In this document: piece by piece, positions 14,739 through 23,811 of the stretch
Layout of the letters: every line of letters begins with the position of its first letter
Position numbering within the stretch: the stretch's first letter is position 1
Origin: CAZCTC01 sp964501335
GTDB lineage: Bacteria; Chloroflexota; Anaerolineae; B4-G1; SLSP01
Assembly: GCA_964501335.1 (NCBI GenBank)
Contig: CAZCTC010000003.1
Span: forward strand, 62,001-126,000
Direction of reading: 5' to 3'
DNA: 64,000 bases
The notes under the pieces: model-generated
The model's database searches: none
Told to the model about the DNA's origin: nothing
What the model saw: the letters and a program-made list of their open reading frames with translations, nothing else
Translations under genes and position numbers: made by a program

Positions 14739-15758
14739 CTAGGGTTGCACGTCTTGGGAACCGGGCGGGGCAGCCCCGCGATCACTCGGCAGCCAGGGCG
14801 TCCAGGTCGGCGACGGCGTCAGACAGTTGAAGGCCTGTTGCCAGAGGGAGTGTAATTCCGGCTGCGGGGTACTCAATTTGCGTAAGATCGGTTCCGCTTC
14901 GGTACAGCGGCTGAGCCCCAGGTAGGCCTGGGCCTGGGCCAGATTGATGTCGCGGGCCGGCGCATCGCTGGCCAGATAGAGGCTGGCATCGCCGCGTGAG
15001 AAGCGGGCCCCGGCCACTTCCATGGCGGTTAAGGTGTTTTGCCAGCCGTAGAGGCGCAAATAGGTCCGTCCCAGCGTAAACCAGAGCACGGCCGGGGAGT
15101 CGGCGTGGGTGTTCAACAAGAGCAGATCCAGGGCGGAATCAGCATCCGCATCGGCAAGCAGGGCTTCAGCGCGGTAGTAGGCGGTGAGCGGGCCGTCGGG
15201 GTTGGCCAATGCATATTCCCGGGCCAGTTCTTCCATCGCACCTTTATCCCCCAGGCGGCGGGCATTGACCCATCGAGTAGAAAAGAGGTCGGGCGCCAGT
15301 TTCGGATTCAACGACTGGGCCATGGCCAGCGCTTCGCGGGAGGGACCGGAATCCCCTTTGCGTTGCAGAATGACGCCCAGCAAGGCCCAGACCATAGGGT
15401 CTTTGGAGTTGGCCTCGACGGCTTTCCAGGCTCGTGCTTCGGCCTGATCCAGGTTGCCGGCAGCGAGAGCCACGCGCGCTCCTTCCCGCAGGACGACGGT
15501 ATTGGTAGGAGCCAGGGTATTGGCCTGTTCCCAGGCCTGTTGAGCGCCTTCAATATCGTTGCGCAGCAGGGCGGTGCGGGTGCGGGCCAGGGCTTCTTCC
15601 AGGCTTAAAATGGGAGCCGGGGCCCGGGTAGGCAACGGGCTCCAACCTTGCGGCAGGCCGGGAACGGCGGTCGTGTTAAAGGTACAGCCATTGAGCAGGG
15701 TCACGGCGGCGATCAGCCCCGCCAACAACAATCCGATCCAGAGGGCGCGCTTGTTCAT
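14739..15758 (-). CDS. TPR-repeat lipoprotein
   Basis: This 339-residue protein has a lipoprotein signal (basic MNKR, hydrophobic helix, lipobox LNGC), so it should be anchored outside the cytoplasmic membrane. Residues about 60-320 are alanine-rich helices with the spacing of tetratricopeptide repeats (for example LALAAGNLDQAEARAWKAVEANSKDPMVWALLG), which scaffold protein-protein contacts. The start at 15758 gives the signal peptide and overlaps the stop of the upstream glycosidase gene by four bases; a longer frame from 15941 would add 61 Arg/His-rich residues antisense to nothing functional and is rejected. It is the last gene of the surface cluster. Confidence 0.85.
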   Translation of the reverse strand: MNKRALWIGLLLAGLIAAVTLLNGCTFNTTAVPGLPQGWSPLPTRAPAPILSLEEALARTRTALLRNDIEGAQQAWEQANTLAPTNTVVLREGARVALAAGNLDQAEARAWKAVEANSKDPMVWALLGVILQRKGDSGPSREALAMAQSLNPKLAPDLFSTRWVNARRLGDKGAMEELAREYALANPDGPLTAYYRAEALLADADADSALDLLLLNTHADSPAVLWFTLGRTYLRLYGWQNTLTAMEVAGARFSRGDASLYLASDAPARDINLAQAQAYLGLSRCTEAEPILRKLSTPQPELHSLWQQAFNCLTPSPTWTPWLPSDRGAAPPGSQDVQP

Positions 15759-17158
15759 GGATTTTTTCCTACGGCGATGGTAACGGCGGGTGTTTCCCCT
15801 TCGACTAACAAATAGACCGGTCCTCCGATCAAACAGGGGCCGGTGGTGCCGGGATGATGGCAGGGACTGCCGGGCAGCGTGAGCGTGTATTGCCCGCGCG
15901 TGGGCGTGACCGATTGGATTTGCCCGGCGGCGTCGACCCAAATAGCCTGCCGGCTGCGCGCCGGCAAACTGATGCGGACAGATCGGGGGGTGCGGGCCCA
16001 GACGACGGTTGTGCGCCGTTTGGAGCCCCGTTCCACGAGGACGACGGCGGCGCTGTCCCGTCGTTTCAAGGTGGCACTTTCAAAGCCGGCCAGATAGCGG
16101 GCCGCGGTTTGATAAGCCGTGAAGGCCGGCCGGCGGCTTCCATCTTCCCGAATCAGCCCGAAGGGTTCGGGATTGACGCCCTGGCCCCCGTGATCGCCCA
16201 TTTTATAGATCGAGACGCGGTCGGCGCCGGCAGCCAGGCTTAAGGCGAAACTCTGCAGGACGAAATTGGCCTGATCTTCCTGAGTAATGGTGAAGGCGGC
16301 TTCCGGCACGGGCCAGAGCGGATCGTCGGAAGGCGGGGCATTGGTCTCGGCCACCCAGAGTTCAGGCATAAAGCGATAGGGTTTGAAGAGATCCTGGTAA
16401 TAACGGCTGACATCGTACACGGTATCGGCGTTGAAATAGATATGCAGGGTGATGGCATCCAGATAATAGTGGTTGGCAGCCGCTTCGGGATCTTCGGCGA
16501 TTACCCGCAGGAGCCGGCGGAGATAGGGCTCGCGTTGATAATTGACATCCCACCAGTGGGTGACGGCCGCCAGATGGACGACAGCGCCGGAGTCCGTTTG
16601 ATGGGCGGTGAGGTAGGCCACTTTTTGGAGTCGGGCAAATTCTTCGATCGAACCGCCCCAGGTTTGATTGCCGGTGTCCCAGATGTCCGGCTCGTTCCAG
16701 ATGATCCAGTGCTTGATCCGGTCGGCGTGGCGGGTGACGAGGCTGCGGATGAAGCCGGCCCAGAGGTTTTGTGGATCATCGGGGGGAAGTTCCAGGCCGC
16801 GGGGGACGTTGCGGCCCCGTTCGGGATCGGCAGCCCATTCGGGCGTGTTGATGATCAGTCCGACGAGTTCCCGTCCGGAGGCCTGCTCGGCATCCAGAAC
16901 GGCATCGCTGATCGGCCATTCGACCCAGCTGTCGGGGGTCGGTTGGATGCGGCTCCAGTCAAAGGTGATGCGTTCCCAGCCCACGCCCAGTTCGGTGGCA
17001 TCTTCGGGACGATCGTAGGCTTCCACGACGCCGAAACGAGGTTCTACCGGCGGGGGAGTTGTTTGGTCGATAGGAGCAGCCTGGACGGTGAGCGTGGGTC
17101 CGGGCAGCCCGGCCAGGATCAAACCGATCGAAATGAAAAAGCGGTGAAAGCGGTTCAT
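15755..17158 (-). CDS. Secreted clan-A glycoside hydrolase-like protein
   Basis: This 467-residue protein has a signal peptide (about 1-27) and a TIM-barrel domain. The acid/base Glu156 sits in WIIWNEPD at the end of strand 4, and the likely nucleophile Glu271 in LWVAETNAP at strand 7, the two positions that define clan GH-A (GH5/GH39 and relatives). A small beta-rich C-terminal domain (about 375-460) follows. The polysaccharide substrate is unknown. It is upstream of and coupled to the TPR lipoprotein, and close to glycosyltransferase genes, which suggests a role in cell-surface polysaccharide processing. Confidence 0.8.
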   Translation of the reverse strand: MNRFHRFFISIGLILAGLPGPTLTVQAAPIDQTTPPPVEPRFGVVEAYDRPEDATELGVGWERITFDWSRIQPTPDSWVEWPISDAVLDAEQASGRELVGLIINTPEWAADPERGRNVPRGLELPPDDPQNLWAGFIRSLVTRHADRIKHWIIWNEPDIWDTGNQTWGGSIEEFARLQKVAYLTAHQTDSGAVVHLAAVTHWWDVNYQREPYLRRLLRVIAEDPEAAANHYYLDAITLHIYFNADTVYDVSRYYQDLFKPYRFMPELWVAETNAPPSDDPLWPVPEAAFTITQEDQANFVLQSFALSLAAGADRVSIYKMGDHGGQGVNPEPFGLIREDGSRRPAFTAYQTAARYLAGFESATLKRRDSAAVVLVERGSKRRTTVVWARTPRSVRISLPARSRQAIWVDAAGQIQSVTPTRGQYTLTLPGSPCHHPGTTGPCLIGGPVYLLVEGETPAVTIAVGKNP

Positions 17159-17228
17159 AGAAAATTAAATCCTCTTATCTCCACCGTCCTCACATCACGC
17201 AGCTTAAAGGGAGGGTGTCTATGCCGAC

Positions 17229-17375
17229 CGGGCTTTTTTGCGTTCCGCAAAGAATGCTTTTCCCTTGAGATATAACGCGCGGTGTGAAGCAGGGGGAGAG
17301 AGCTTTTTTGTTCATGTTTTCGCGGGCTTCAGAAAGCCCGCGAAAACATGGATTTTTCCTCTGCGTTTCCTGGCA
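17229..17375 (-). repeat. Composite palindromic repeat, copy 4
   Basis: Read on the minus strand it has a GAGGAAAAA box, the palindrome CATGTTTTCGCGGGCTT (arms 17313-17329 and 17334-17350, 4-base loop), then AACAAAAAAGCTCTCT and, at the far end, TTTGCGGAACGCAAAAAAG. The palindrome arms are identical to copy 2. It lies between the glycosidase and the next minus-strand gene. Confidence 0.8.
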
Positions 17376-17433
17376 CCTTGTGGGGGCGGCGCGAGAAAAA
17401 TAAAAAGAATATCTTCGAAAATCATTAAATCAT

Positions 17434-17931
17434 TTAGGGATTGTCGATCGAAGTAATGCTGGCCCCGCGAGGATCGTTAAGACGTTGGAGCAGGCCGGCC
17501 ACGGTATCCATAGATCCATCGGCGGCATTGAGTACCGGGATTTCCCGGGCATTGGCAATGGCATTGAGCCGATTGGTTTCGGGGGCGGTAGGATCGATCA
17601 CCAGCAGAGCCCGGGTGGGGTAATGATCGAGCAACCATGTCGTGCAGCGTTCCGTATCATCCACCGCTGCCACCCCGACTGCGACATTCTTGCCGTCCAG
17701 ATAGCCGCTCCAGGCCTCACAGTTGTTTTCTTGCAAATGTGTATGAACATCCAATTCTGCGCGGACTTCATTGACGGCATCGGGGGTCGTTCCGATGACG
17801 GTGAGCGACATGGGAGCCGAAGGGAAGGTGAATCCCAGTTGGGGCAAGAGCACCAGTCCGATCCCGAGGAGGGTGAGGGGTAGGGCAAAGAAGGGGGTTT
17901 CGCGGATTAGAGGCTTTTGGTTCTTGCTCAT
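17434..17931 (-). CDS. Single-pass membrane protein of unknown function
   Basis: This 165-residue protein has a short basic cytoplasmic N-terminus, one hydrophobic segment (about 13-35, FFALPLTLLGIGLVLLPQLGF) and an outward-facing soluble domain of about 125 residues. Two cysteines (in NNCEAW and ERCTTW) could form a disulfide. I do not recognise the family. The soluble part alternates strands and helices (SLTVIGTTPDAVNEVRAEL, ALLVIDPTAPETNRLNAIA), somewhat Rossmann-like. It is on the same strand as the glycosyltransferases and may share their transcript. Confidence 0.7.
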   Translation of the reverse strand: MSKNQKPLIRETPFFALPLTLLGIGLVLLPQLGFTFPSAPMSLTVIGTTPDAVNEVRAELDVHTHLQENNCEAWSGYLDGKNVAVGVAAVDDTERCTTWLLDHYPTRALLVIDPTAPETNRLNAIANAREIPVLNAADGSMDTVAGLLQRLNDPRGASITSIDNP

Positions 17932-17957
17932 GCTGATATCTCCTTACTGTACTGATT

Positions 17958-18743
17958 TTAATTTTTTGCGGTTTTTGTGGTAATGGAAACCGCGGCGGTT
18001 GACTGGCGCAGTTTTCGATATTTGAGAAATTCGTAGTAGGCCATCAGAGTCGAAAGCAACAGTCCGTAAGCCCCATCGCGCCAGCCATGGAGAGTGATGA
18101 AGCGCCAGCCGAAATGGCGGAGCGCCTGGGTGTAAGGGGTGTAAAGATGGGGTTTAATGCCTTGTTCGCGTAAGATCGTTACATCGTAATCATTATAGCG
18201 ATGTTGTTTGGCCCGAAATTGAGCCAGGGTTTCATAGTTGTAATGGATCAGCGGATTTTGCAGGAATCCGGCCGGCCGTTCCAGGATGACCGTTTCGTGG
18301 ACGGCGCGGGTAGGGTCGTAATGGACCCGGGCACGGCGCAACAGCCGGAGTTGAAAATCGGGCCACCAGCCGGCTCCTCGCATTCGATGGCCGAAGATGT
18401 AATTATGGCGGGGAATCCACCAACCGTCGTGATCGGGTTGCCCGATGACGGCGCGGATTTCCGTGCTCAGAGCAGGGGTGGCACGTTCGTCGGCATCGAC
18501 GAAGAAGACCCATTCATCGCCCAGCCGTTCAAGAGCGGCATTGCGTTGTTGGGCATAATTTTCAAACCGGTTTTGCAGGATGTCCGCGCCGGCTTCGCGG
18601 GCCAGAGCGATAGTGTCGTCCTGACTGTAGCTGTCGAAGACGACAACGCGATCGGCCCAGCGCAGGCTTTCGATACAGGCCGTGATGTGCCGGGCCTCGT
18701 TGAGGGTGAGGATGGCAGCCGTAAGGCGGGGTGCGGAGATCAT
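17958..18743 (-). CDS. Family 2 glycosyltransferase (WaaE/KdtX-like)
   Basis: This 261-residue GT-A enzyme begins LTAAILTLNEARHI, followed by VVFDSYSQDDT and the metal-binding FVDADER (DxD-like) motif. The W-x-x-PRHNYIFG and HYDPTRAVHE segments are typical of the WaaE/KdtX subgroup, which adds a hexose to lipopolysaccharide core or similar acceptors. The C-terminus has an amphipathic/hydrophobic stretch. The start 18743 lies on the ATGA overlap with the preceding glycosyltransferase gene. A longer frame reaching 19022 is antisense-like and rejected. The acceptor here is unknown. Confidence 0.88.
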   Translation of the reverse strand: MISAPRLTAAILTLNEARHITACIESLRWADRVVVFDSYSQDDTIALAREAGADILQNRFENYAQQRNAALERLGDEWVFFVDADERATPALSTEIRAVIGQPDHDGWWIPRHNYIFGHRMRGAGWWPDFQLRLLRRARVHYDPTRAVHETVILERPAGFLQNPLIHYNYETLAQFRAKQHRYNDYDVTILREQGIKPHLYTPYTQALRHFGWRFITLHGWRDGAYGLLLSTLMAYYEFLKYRKLRQSTAAVSITTKTAKN

Positions 18744-19696
18744 GCCGTGGCCTCCTCCCAGGCCTGGACGATGCGACGATAGGCCTGGCTCCATTCGGGG
18801 GAGGGCGCTTCCAGCCGGCGGAAGGTGCGCCGGACAATCCAGCTGACCAGGGTGAAGGTCAGAGCCGTGTGATGTTTGCGATAGAGTCGGGCCCGGCTTT
18901 CCCAGAGGTAGGCGGTGGTGACCGGGCGGACCTGAGTCGAGCTTGCGCCGCCGTAGTGGATCACTTCGGCCTGAGGGACCAGCCAGGATTCCCAGCCGGC
19001 CTTGCGCATGCGCCAGGCCCAATCGATTTCTTCGCAGTACATGAAGAACCGTTCGTCGAGAGGACCGACTTCGGCGACGGCTGCCGTGCGAGCCAGCATG
19101 GCGGCGCCGAGGGGGTGATCGATGCGGAAAGGTTCGTGGGATTCATAGAGGTGCCGGGGATAGCGGCCGTTGAGGGGGGTCTCGTACCAGCGAGCCGGCA
19201 GGCGGCCCAGGTCGAAGAGCGGCTGGACGAGGCCGGGAAAATGAAAGGCGCCGGGTTGCAGCGATCCATCGGGATTGCGCAACTGTGGCCCGATCAGGCC
19301 GGCGCGGGGATGGTCGGCAGCGGCCTGGAGCAAAGCAGCGACGGCGCCGGGACGGATTTCGGTGTCGGGATTGAGCAACCAGACAAAATCCGGGCAGCCT
19401 TCTTTTTCGATCAGGCTCAAGAGCCGATTGTTGCCCCGGACATAGCCCAGATTTTCGCCCGGCGTTTCCAGCCGGACCCAGGGATATTGCCGGGCGACCC
19501 TCTCGGCCGAGCCGTCGGTCGAGGCGTTGTCGATGACCCAAACCGTAGCCTGCACAGAAGTTTGCATCAGGTCTTCGCGTAATGTGGTCAAACAACGGGA
19601 AAGCAGCTCCTGCACATTCCACGAGACGATAATCACGTCCAGTGTAGGAGCTTTTTCAGAAAGATTTTTGCCGAGGGTGAATCTTTTTTCCGTCAC
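18740..19696 (-). CDS. Family 2 glycosyltransferase (rhamnosyltransferase-like)
   Basis: This 318-residue GT-A enzyme has VIIVSWNVQELL, VIDNASTDGS (nucleotide-sugar pocket), the NPDTEI metal-binding motif and FFMYCEEIDWAWR, which carries the catalytic ED region. It resembles WbbL-type rhamnosyltransferases that build cell-wall or O-chain polysaccharide. The C-terminus ends with a basic amphipathic segment and no clear membrane helix. It overlaps both neighbours by four bases, so the three genes are translated together. Confidence 0.9.
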   Translation of the reverse strand: MTEKRFTLGKNLSEKAPTLDVIIVSWNVQELLSRCLTTLREDLMQTSVQATVWVIDNASTDGSAERVARQYPWVRLETPGENLGYVRGNNRLLSLIEKEGCPDFVWLLNPDTEIRPGAVAALLQAAADHPRAGLIGPQLRNPDGSLQPGAFHFPGLVQPLFDLGRLPARWYETPLNGRYPRHLYESHEPFRIDHPLGAAMLARTAAVAEVGPLDERFFMYCEEIDWAWRMRKAGWESWLVPQAEVIHYGGASSTQVRPVTTAYLWESRARLYRKHHTALTFTLVSWIVRRTFRRLEAPSPEWSQAYRRIVQAWEEATA

Positions 19697-20943
19697 GGTT
19701 CCCAGATCTTGATGTATTCGGGATCGACGCGATTGTTGACGCTGGCGATTTCGACATCTTCATGGATCAGGCCGGCCCAGTAGTAGAGCGGATTGCGGGG
19801 AGGCATATCGACGATCTGGACGCAGCCGGTGACCAGGGAGCGAGCATGAGGCGGCAGATACCAGCTCTCTCCGATCTTGACGAGATCGATGTCTGGTTTG
19901 CCGATGCCCCAACGGAAAGGATAATCGCGCAGGCTGGTGTCATAGTTCAAGCCGACGCGGAAAACTCCAGATTCTTCGGAATAGCCGAGGGTATTGAAAT
20001 TCTGGTCGGTGCGGTAAGTCGTGCCGGGCCAGGGGCCGGTGGTGCGGATGGGCGTTCGGCTGTCGTTTTCTATAGTCATGGTGAAGCAGAGGGTATCGGA
20101 GAGGACCAGGGTCGAAGATGAATATTCTACAGTGCCGTTGTAGATGTAAGCGCTGGGCATACCGGCATTGATGATACTCACTGTATCGGTGGCGACAACC
20201 CGTTGGCCCATCTTGTCCCGGGCTTCAGCGTAGACAGTGTAAATTCCATTTTCCGGCGGTTCGGCACCGGAGTCGATTCCGCCGTCATAGTCGAAAGTGT
20301 GCCAGCCCTGCTGATTCAGGGGGGTGGTCTGTTCGTTTTCAGCGATGTGATTGCGGATACCTTCATTGTTCAGCAGATAAACCGTGAGTTCATCCACATC
20401 TTTTTTTAAGTCCAGGTTGATGGTGACCCGGTCGTCGATGCCGTCCTGGTTGGGAGAGAATTCTTTGGGAAAAACCGAAAAGCCGCGGATTTCAGGTAGA
20501 CTGGTGTCCGCATTGGAGATCTTCAGCGTACCGGTGATGGAACTGCTTTCTTTTTCGTCTTGAGAGCGGGCCGTGATTTCCCAGGTGTAGATGCCGTCCG
20601 GCAGCATACGTTTCAGGACCTGGAATCCATCGAAGTTGTCGGTGGGCAGGCTGAAAGGATCGACGATACCCGGGAACAGGACTTTATACATATCTTCATT
20701 GGCGCCCAAATAGGTCAAGGGACGGAAGGTGTAACGTTGTCCGGCGGAATCATACAAATAGATGGCCACATTAGCGCTGCGGTTAAGTCGGAATTGCATG
20801 GCCGCCAAATCGGTAATGCCGTCGGCGTCGGGTGTGATCTCGCCGGGTTGAACTGTGACCTCTTCCAGTAGCGGACGTGATCCGCATCCGGTGAGGAACA
20901 GTCCGATCCACAAGAACACCAGCAGCCGCATCATTTTTTTCAT
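19693..20943 (-). CDS. Lipoprotein with FlgD-like Ig domains
   Basis: This 416-residue protein has a signal peptide and lipobox (LVFLWIGLFLTGC), so it is lipid-anchored outside the membrane. Two FlgD-like Ig modules are visible, the second starting at FSPNQDGIDDRVTINLDL and the first preceded by the similar ITPDADGITDLAAM. A C-terminal domain of about 140 residues follows, with no family I recognise. The start 20943 was chosen because GGAGG lies about 9 bases upstream and the signal peptide then begins MKKMM. It is the first gene of the surface cluster and is divergent from the GH3-like gene. Confidence 0.82.
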   Translation of the reverse strand: MKKMMRLLVFLWIGLFLTGCGSRPLLEEVTVQPGEITPDADGITDLAAMQFRLNRSANVAIYLYDSAGQRYTFRPLTYLGANEDMYKVLFPGIVDPFSLPTDNFDGFQVLKRMLPDGIYTWEITARSQDEKESSSITGTLKISNADTSLPEIRGFSVFPKEFSPNQDGIDDRVTINLDLKKDVDELTVYLLNNEGIRNHIAENEQTTPLNQQGWHTFDYDGGIDSGAEPPENGIYTVYAEARDKMGQRVVATDTVSIINAGMPSAYIYNGTVEYSSSTLVLSDTLCFTMTIENDSRTPIRTTGPWPGTTYRTDQNFNTLGYSEESGVFRVGLNYDTSLRDYPFRWGIGKPDIDLVKIGESWYLPPHARSLVTGCVQIVDMPPRNPLYYWAGLIHEDVEIASVNNRVDPEYIKIWEP

Positions 20944-21013
20944 GATTACCTCGCCTCCTTGTTTCTGGCCAGAGAAGTGTACCAGAGAGAGAGGGGATGT
21001 CAAATTAGAGAGC

Positions 21014-21042
21014 TTGCCTAACCGTTCACTCTGCGTTACAAT
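21014..21042 (+). promoter_or_regulatory. Sigma70-type promoter for the GH3-like gene
   Basis: TTGCCT (21014-21019), a 17-base spacer and TACAAT (21037-21042). The transcript would start near 21049 and include the AGGAGG ribosome site just before the ATG at 21060. Confidence 0.65.
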
Positions 21043-21059
21043 CCCCCTCAGGAGGCGAT

Positions 21060-23810
21060 ATGCGGCTTTGCCGGTTGTGGTTAGCTTTTCTGGCTGTGTG
21101 GTTGATGATCTTTCCGATGGTTCCCGTGGGTGCTCAAGGGACAACGAGGGATCCGGTGCATACAGCTATGGCAAACATGGCCCCCCTGGTTAAGGTGGGG
21201 CAATTGGTGTTGGTGGGATTCTCGGGAACTGATGTCAGCGAAGCGTCGGAATTAGGGGCTTTGCTGAACGAGTATCCTGTCGGCGGGGTCCTCATTCGTC
21301 CTCAAAATGGGAATCTGCCGGCCGGCACGACTCCCACGGAATTCATTTCGATCACCAATCACTTGCAAGAGGTCTCCTGGCAGTCTTTGCAGCGATCGAT
21401 GAATGAAACTTCCCCTTATGAACCTGCGGCTCCTTTGTTTTCAGCCTATCCCCCTCTTTTTATCGGGATGGAAATGGACGCTTTTCAGGGCGGCTATATT
21501 TCCGAAACGGTCGCGTTGCCCACTTCTACCGCTCTCGGTGCCACCTGGAATCCGACCCTGACTGAATCGACGGGTCAGGTTTTGGGCCAGGAATTGGTGG
21601 CTTTAGGGGTCAATTTGTTTATGGGCCCGGATCTGGATGTTTTGTACACTCCCCGTTCCGGAGATCCGGCCGATCTGGGAACAGAGAGCTTCGGCGGGGA
21701 TCCCTTCTGGGTAGGAGAGATGGGAAAGGCCTTTATCCGTGGGATCCATGCAGGAAGCGGCGGACAGGTGGCTGTGATTTCCCGACATTTCCCAGGGTTA
21801 GGGAGTGTAGATCGTCCGATCGATCAGGAAATTCCTACGGTACAGAAGTCATTGGAACAGCTGAAGCAGATCGAGCTGGCGCCCTTTTTTGCGGCAACGG
21901 CTCAGGAGCATGGAAGCGGGGTTGCCGATGGTTTGTTGGTCAGCCACATTCGCTATCGGGGATTTCAGGGGAATATCCGCGTCTCTACCCGGCCGATCAG
22001 CCTGGATGCCCAGGCTTTGCAGGAAGTGATGGCGCTGGAACCGCTCTCATCATGGCGGGGAAGCGGCGGATTGTTGATAGCCGATAATTTAGGCCTGAAT
22101 TCGATCAGCAGGCTTTACAACCCCTCTGAGGCGCCTCTGGATGCCCGCCTGAGCCGCCGGATTGCCATGGATGCTTTGTCGGCCGGCAATGACATGATTG
22201 TCCTGGATCAGTTCGGGCCGGAGGGGGATTGGGGCACGCATTTTGCCAATGTGCGGGCAACGCTGGATTTTCTGGCCCAGCGGTATGAAAGCGACGCCGC
22301 TTTTCAGAGCCGGGTCGATGCGGCACTGCAACGGGTGTTGACCGTGAAGTTCCGGCTTTATCCGGACTATGCCGGGCTGGATCAGCTTTTACACGATCCG
22401 GACGGAGGGCTTGATTTCCAGACGGCCCAGCGCAATATCAATGTGCAGGTAGCTTCGCAGGCATTGACCCGCCTGTTTCCCTTTTCTGAGGATCTGTTGC
22501 CGACGCCGCCTCAGGAGGGTGACCGCATCGTTATTTTCACGCAGCAGCCGGCAAATTTAACCGGAGAGGCCTCCAACAACCTGCCGGTCGATATGGTGGC
22601 ACGACGGTTGATTCGACTTTACGGGCCGGATGGCACGGGGCAGGTGCGCTCCGGTTCAGTTTCCTGGTTCTCGTTTTCCGATCTCACGACGGCACTGGAT
22701 GCGGCGCCTCCAACTGATTTTTCCGGGCCGATCCTTTCCGAATTACAGGATGCCCGCTGGATCATCTTTGCGACCACGGGGGTTAACTCCGACGATCTTT
22801 CCAGCCGGGCCTTGAAGAATTTCCTGACCCGTCAGGCCAGCCTGTTGGAGGGCCGGATCGTGGTTTTTGCCTTCGGCCCGCCTTATGACCTGGACAGCAC
22901 CGAGACCAGCAAAGTGGATCTGTATTATGCCTTGTACAGTCCCGGCGAGGCTTTTGTCGATGTGGCTGTGCGGGCCCTTTTTCAGGATCTGGCGGCAGAG
23001 GGGGATTCCCCGGTCAGCATCACCGGCTTGAATTACGATCTTTCCCTTCAGGTGATGCCGGATCCGGATCAGGTGATCGGGCTGGATATTGTCGATCCGT
23101 TGGGCAAGCTGTTGGCTCCGGAAGATATCCAAAAAGGGGATGTGATCTATTTGCGCACCAGTGTAATTCTGGATCGCAACGGGCATGCAGTGCCGGATGG
23201 TACGCCGGTACAGTTTGTTCTGGCCTATCCCCAGGAAGCTGTGGAGCAGAATGTGGTGGCGGAGACCCATGCCGGGATTGCTTCTACTTCGTTGACTCTG
23301 GATCGCGTAGGACAGATCAATATTACCGCCCGATCTGAGCCGGCCACCAAATCCGCGCAGTTACAGTTGACGATGCGGGAAAATGCAACCGTGATTGTGA
23401 TTTCGACGACGCCGACGCCGATTCCTACCATCCAGGCCGGCAGTCCGGCCACCTCAACCCAGCCGGCCAAGGCTCAACTGTTGCCTGAAGCGCTTTTCCT
23501 GCCGTCGCCCAGCCATGAAGGCTTGTTGATCTGGGGGGTTCTGGCGGCTATGGCGGGAGGAATGGCCGGCTTTTTATGGGCGCGTAGCCGGCGATTGCCG
23601 GCGGCCATGGCGCTGCGGATTGCACTTTCAGGCTGTGTGGTGGGATTGGCGGGCTATGTGCTTTTGATGGTGCTGTTCCGCTGGTTCTGGCCGGCCGGCC
23701 TCTATCGGTTGGTCAATCGGGAGTTTTTTGTCGGGGGAATTGTGTTGGTGTGCAGCGTGGTGGGAATCGGCGTGTTGGAACGCCTGAACGGACGCGCAGG
23801 AAGCAAATAA
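21060..23810 (+). CDS. Membrane-anchored GH3-like protein, probably catalytically altered
   Basis: This 916-residue protein has a signal peptide (about 1-26), a GH3 N-terminal TIM-barrel-like domain (about 35-400) and its (alpha/beta) companion domain (about 430-650), a beta-sandwich-like segment, a Thr/Pro-rich linker (PTPIPTIQAGSPATSTQPAK) and three C-terminal hydrophobic segments (about 822-845, 855-880 and 890-912). GH3 N-acetylglucosaminidases carry KHFPGHG and a DSH loop. Here the first reads RHFPGLG and the second VDRP, so the acid/base His is missing, while the nucleophile region GLLIADNLGL keeps its Asp. It may be an altered or inactive enzyme in wall recycling or sensing. AGGAGG precedes the ATG. 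Its stop is one base from the stop of the convergent kinase gene. Confidence 0.82.
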   Translation: MRLCRLWLAFLAVWLMIFPMVPVGAQGTTRDPVHTAMANMAPLVKVGQLVLVGFSGTDVSEASELGALLNEYPVGGVLIRPQNGNLPAGTTPTEFISITNHLQEVSWQSLQRSMNETSPYEPAAPLFSAYPPLFIGMEMDAFQGGYISETVALPTSTALGATWNPTLTESTGQVLGQELVALGVNLFMGPDLDVLYTPRSGDPADLGTESFGGDPFWVGEMGKAFIRGIHAGSGGQVAVISRHFPGLGSVDRPIDQEIPTVQKSLEQLKQIELAPFFAATAQEHGSGVADGLLVSHIRYRGFQGNIRVSTRPISLDAQALQEVMALEPLSSWRGSGGLLIADNLGLNSISRLYNPSEAPLDARLSRRIAMDALSAGNDMIVLDQFGPEGDWGTHFANVRATLDFLAQRYESDAAFQSRVDAALQRVLTVKFRLYPDYAGLDQLLHDPDGGLDFQTAQRNINVQVASQALTRLFPFSEDLLPTPPQEGDRIVIFTQQPANLTGEASNNLPVDMVARRLIRLYGPDGTGQVRSGSVSWFSFSDLTTALDAAPPTDFSGPILSELQDARWIIFATTGVNSDDLSSRALKNFLTRQASLLEGRIVVFAFGPPYDLDSTETSKVDLYYALYSPGEAFVDVAVRALFQDLAAEGDSPVSITGLNYDLSLQVMPDPDQVIGLDIVDPLGKLLAPEDIQKGDVIYLRTSVILDRNGHAVPDGTPVQFVLAYPQEAVEQNVVAETHAGIASTSLTLDRVGQINITARSEPATKSAQLQLTMRENATVIVISTTPTPIPTIQAGSPATSTQPAKAQLLPEALFLPSPSHEGLLIWGVLAAMAGGMAGFLWARSRRLPAAMALRIALSGCVVGLAGYVLLMVLFRWFWPAGLYRLVNREFFVGGIVLVCSVVGIGVLERLNGRAGSK

Positions 23811-23811
23811 T

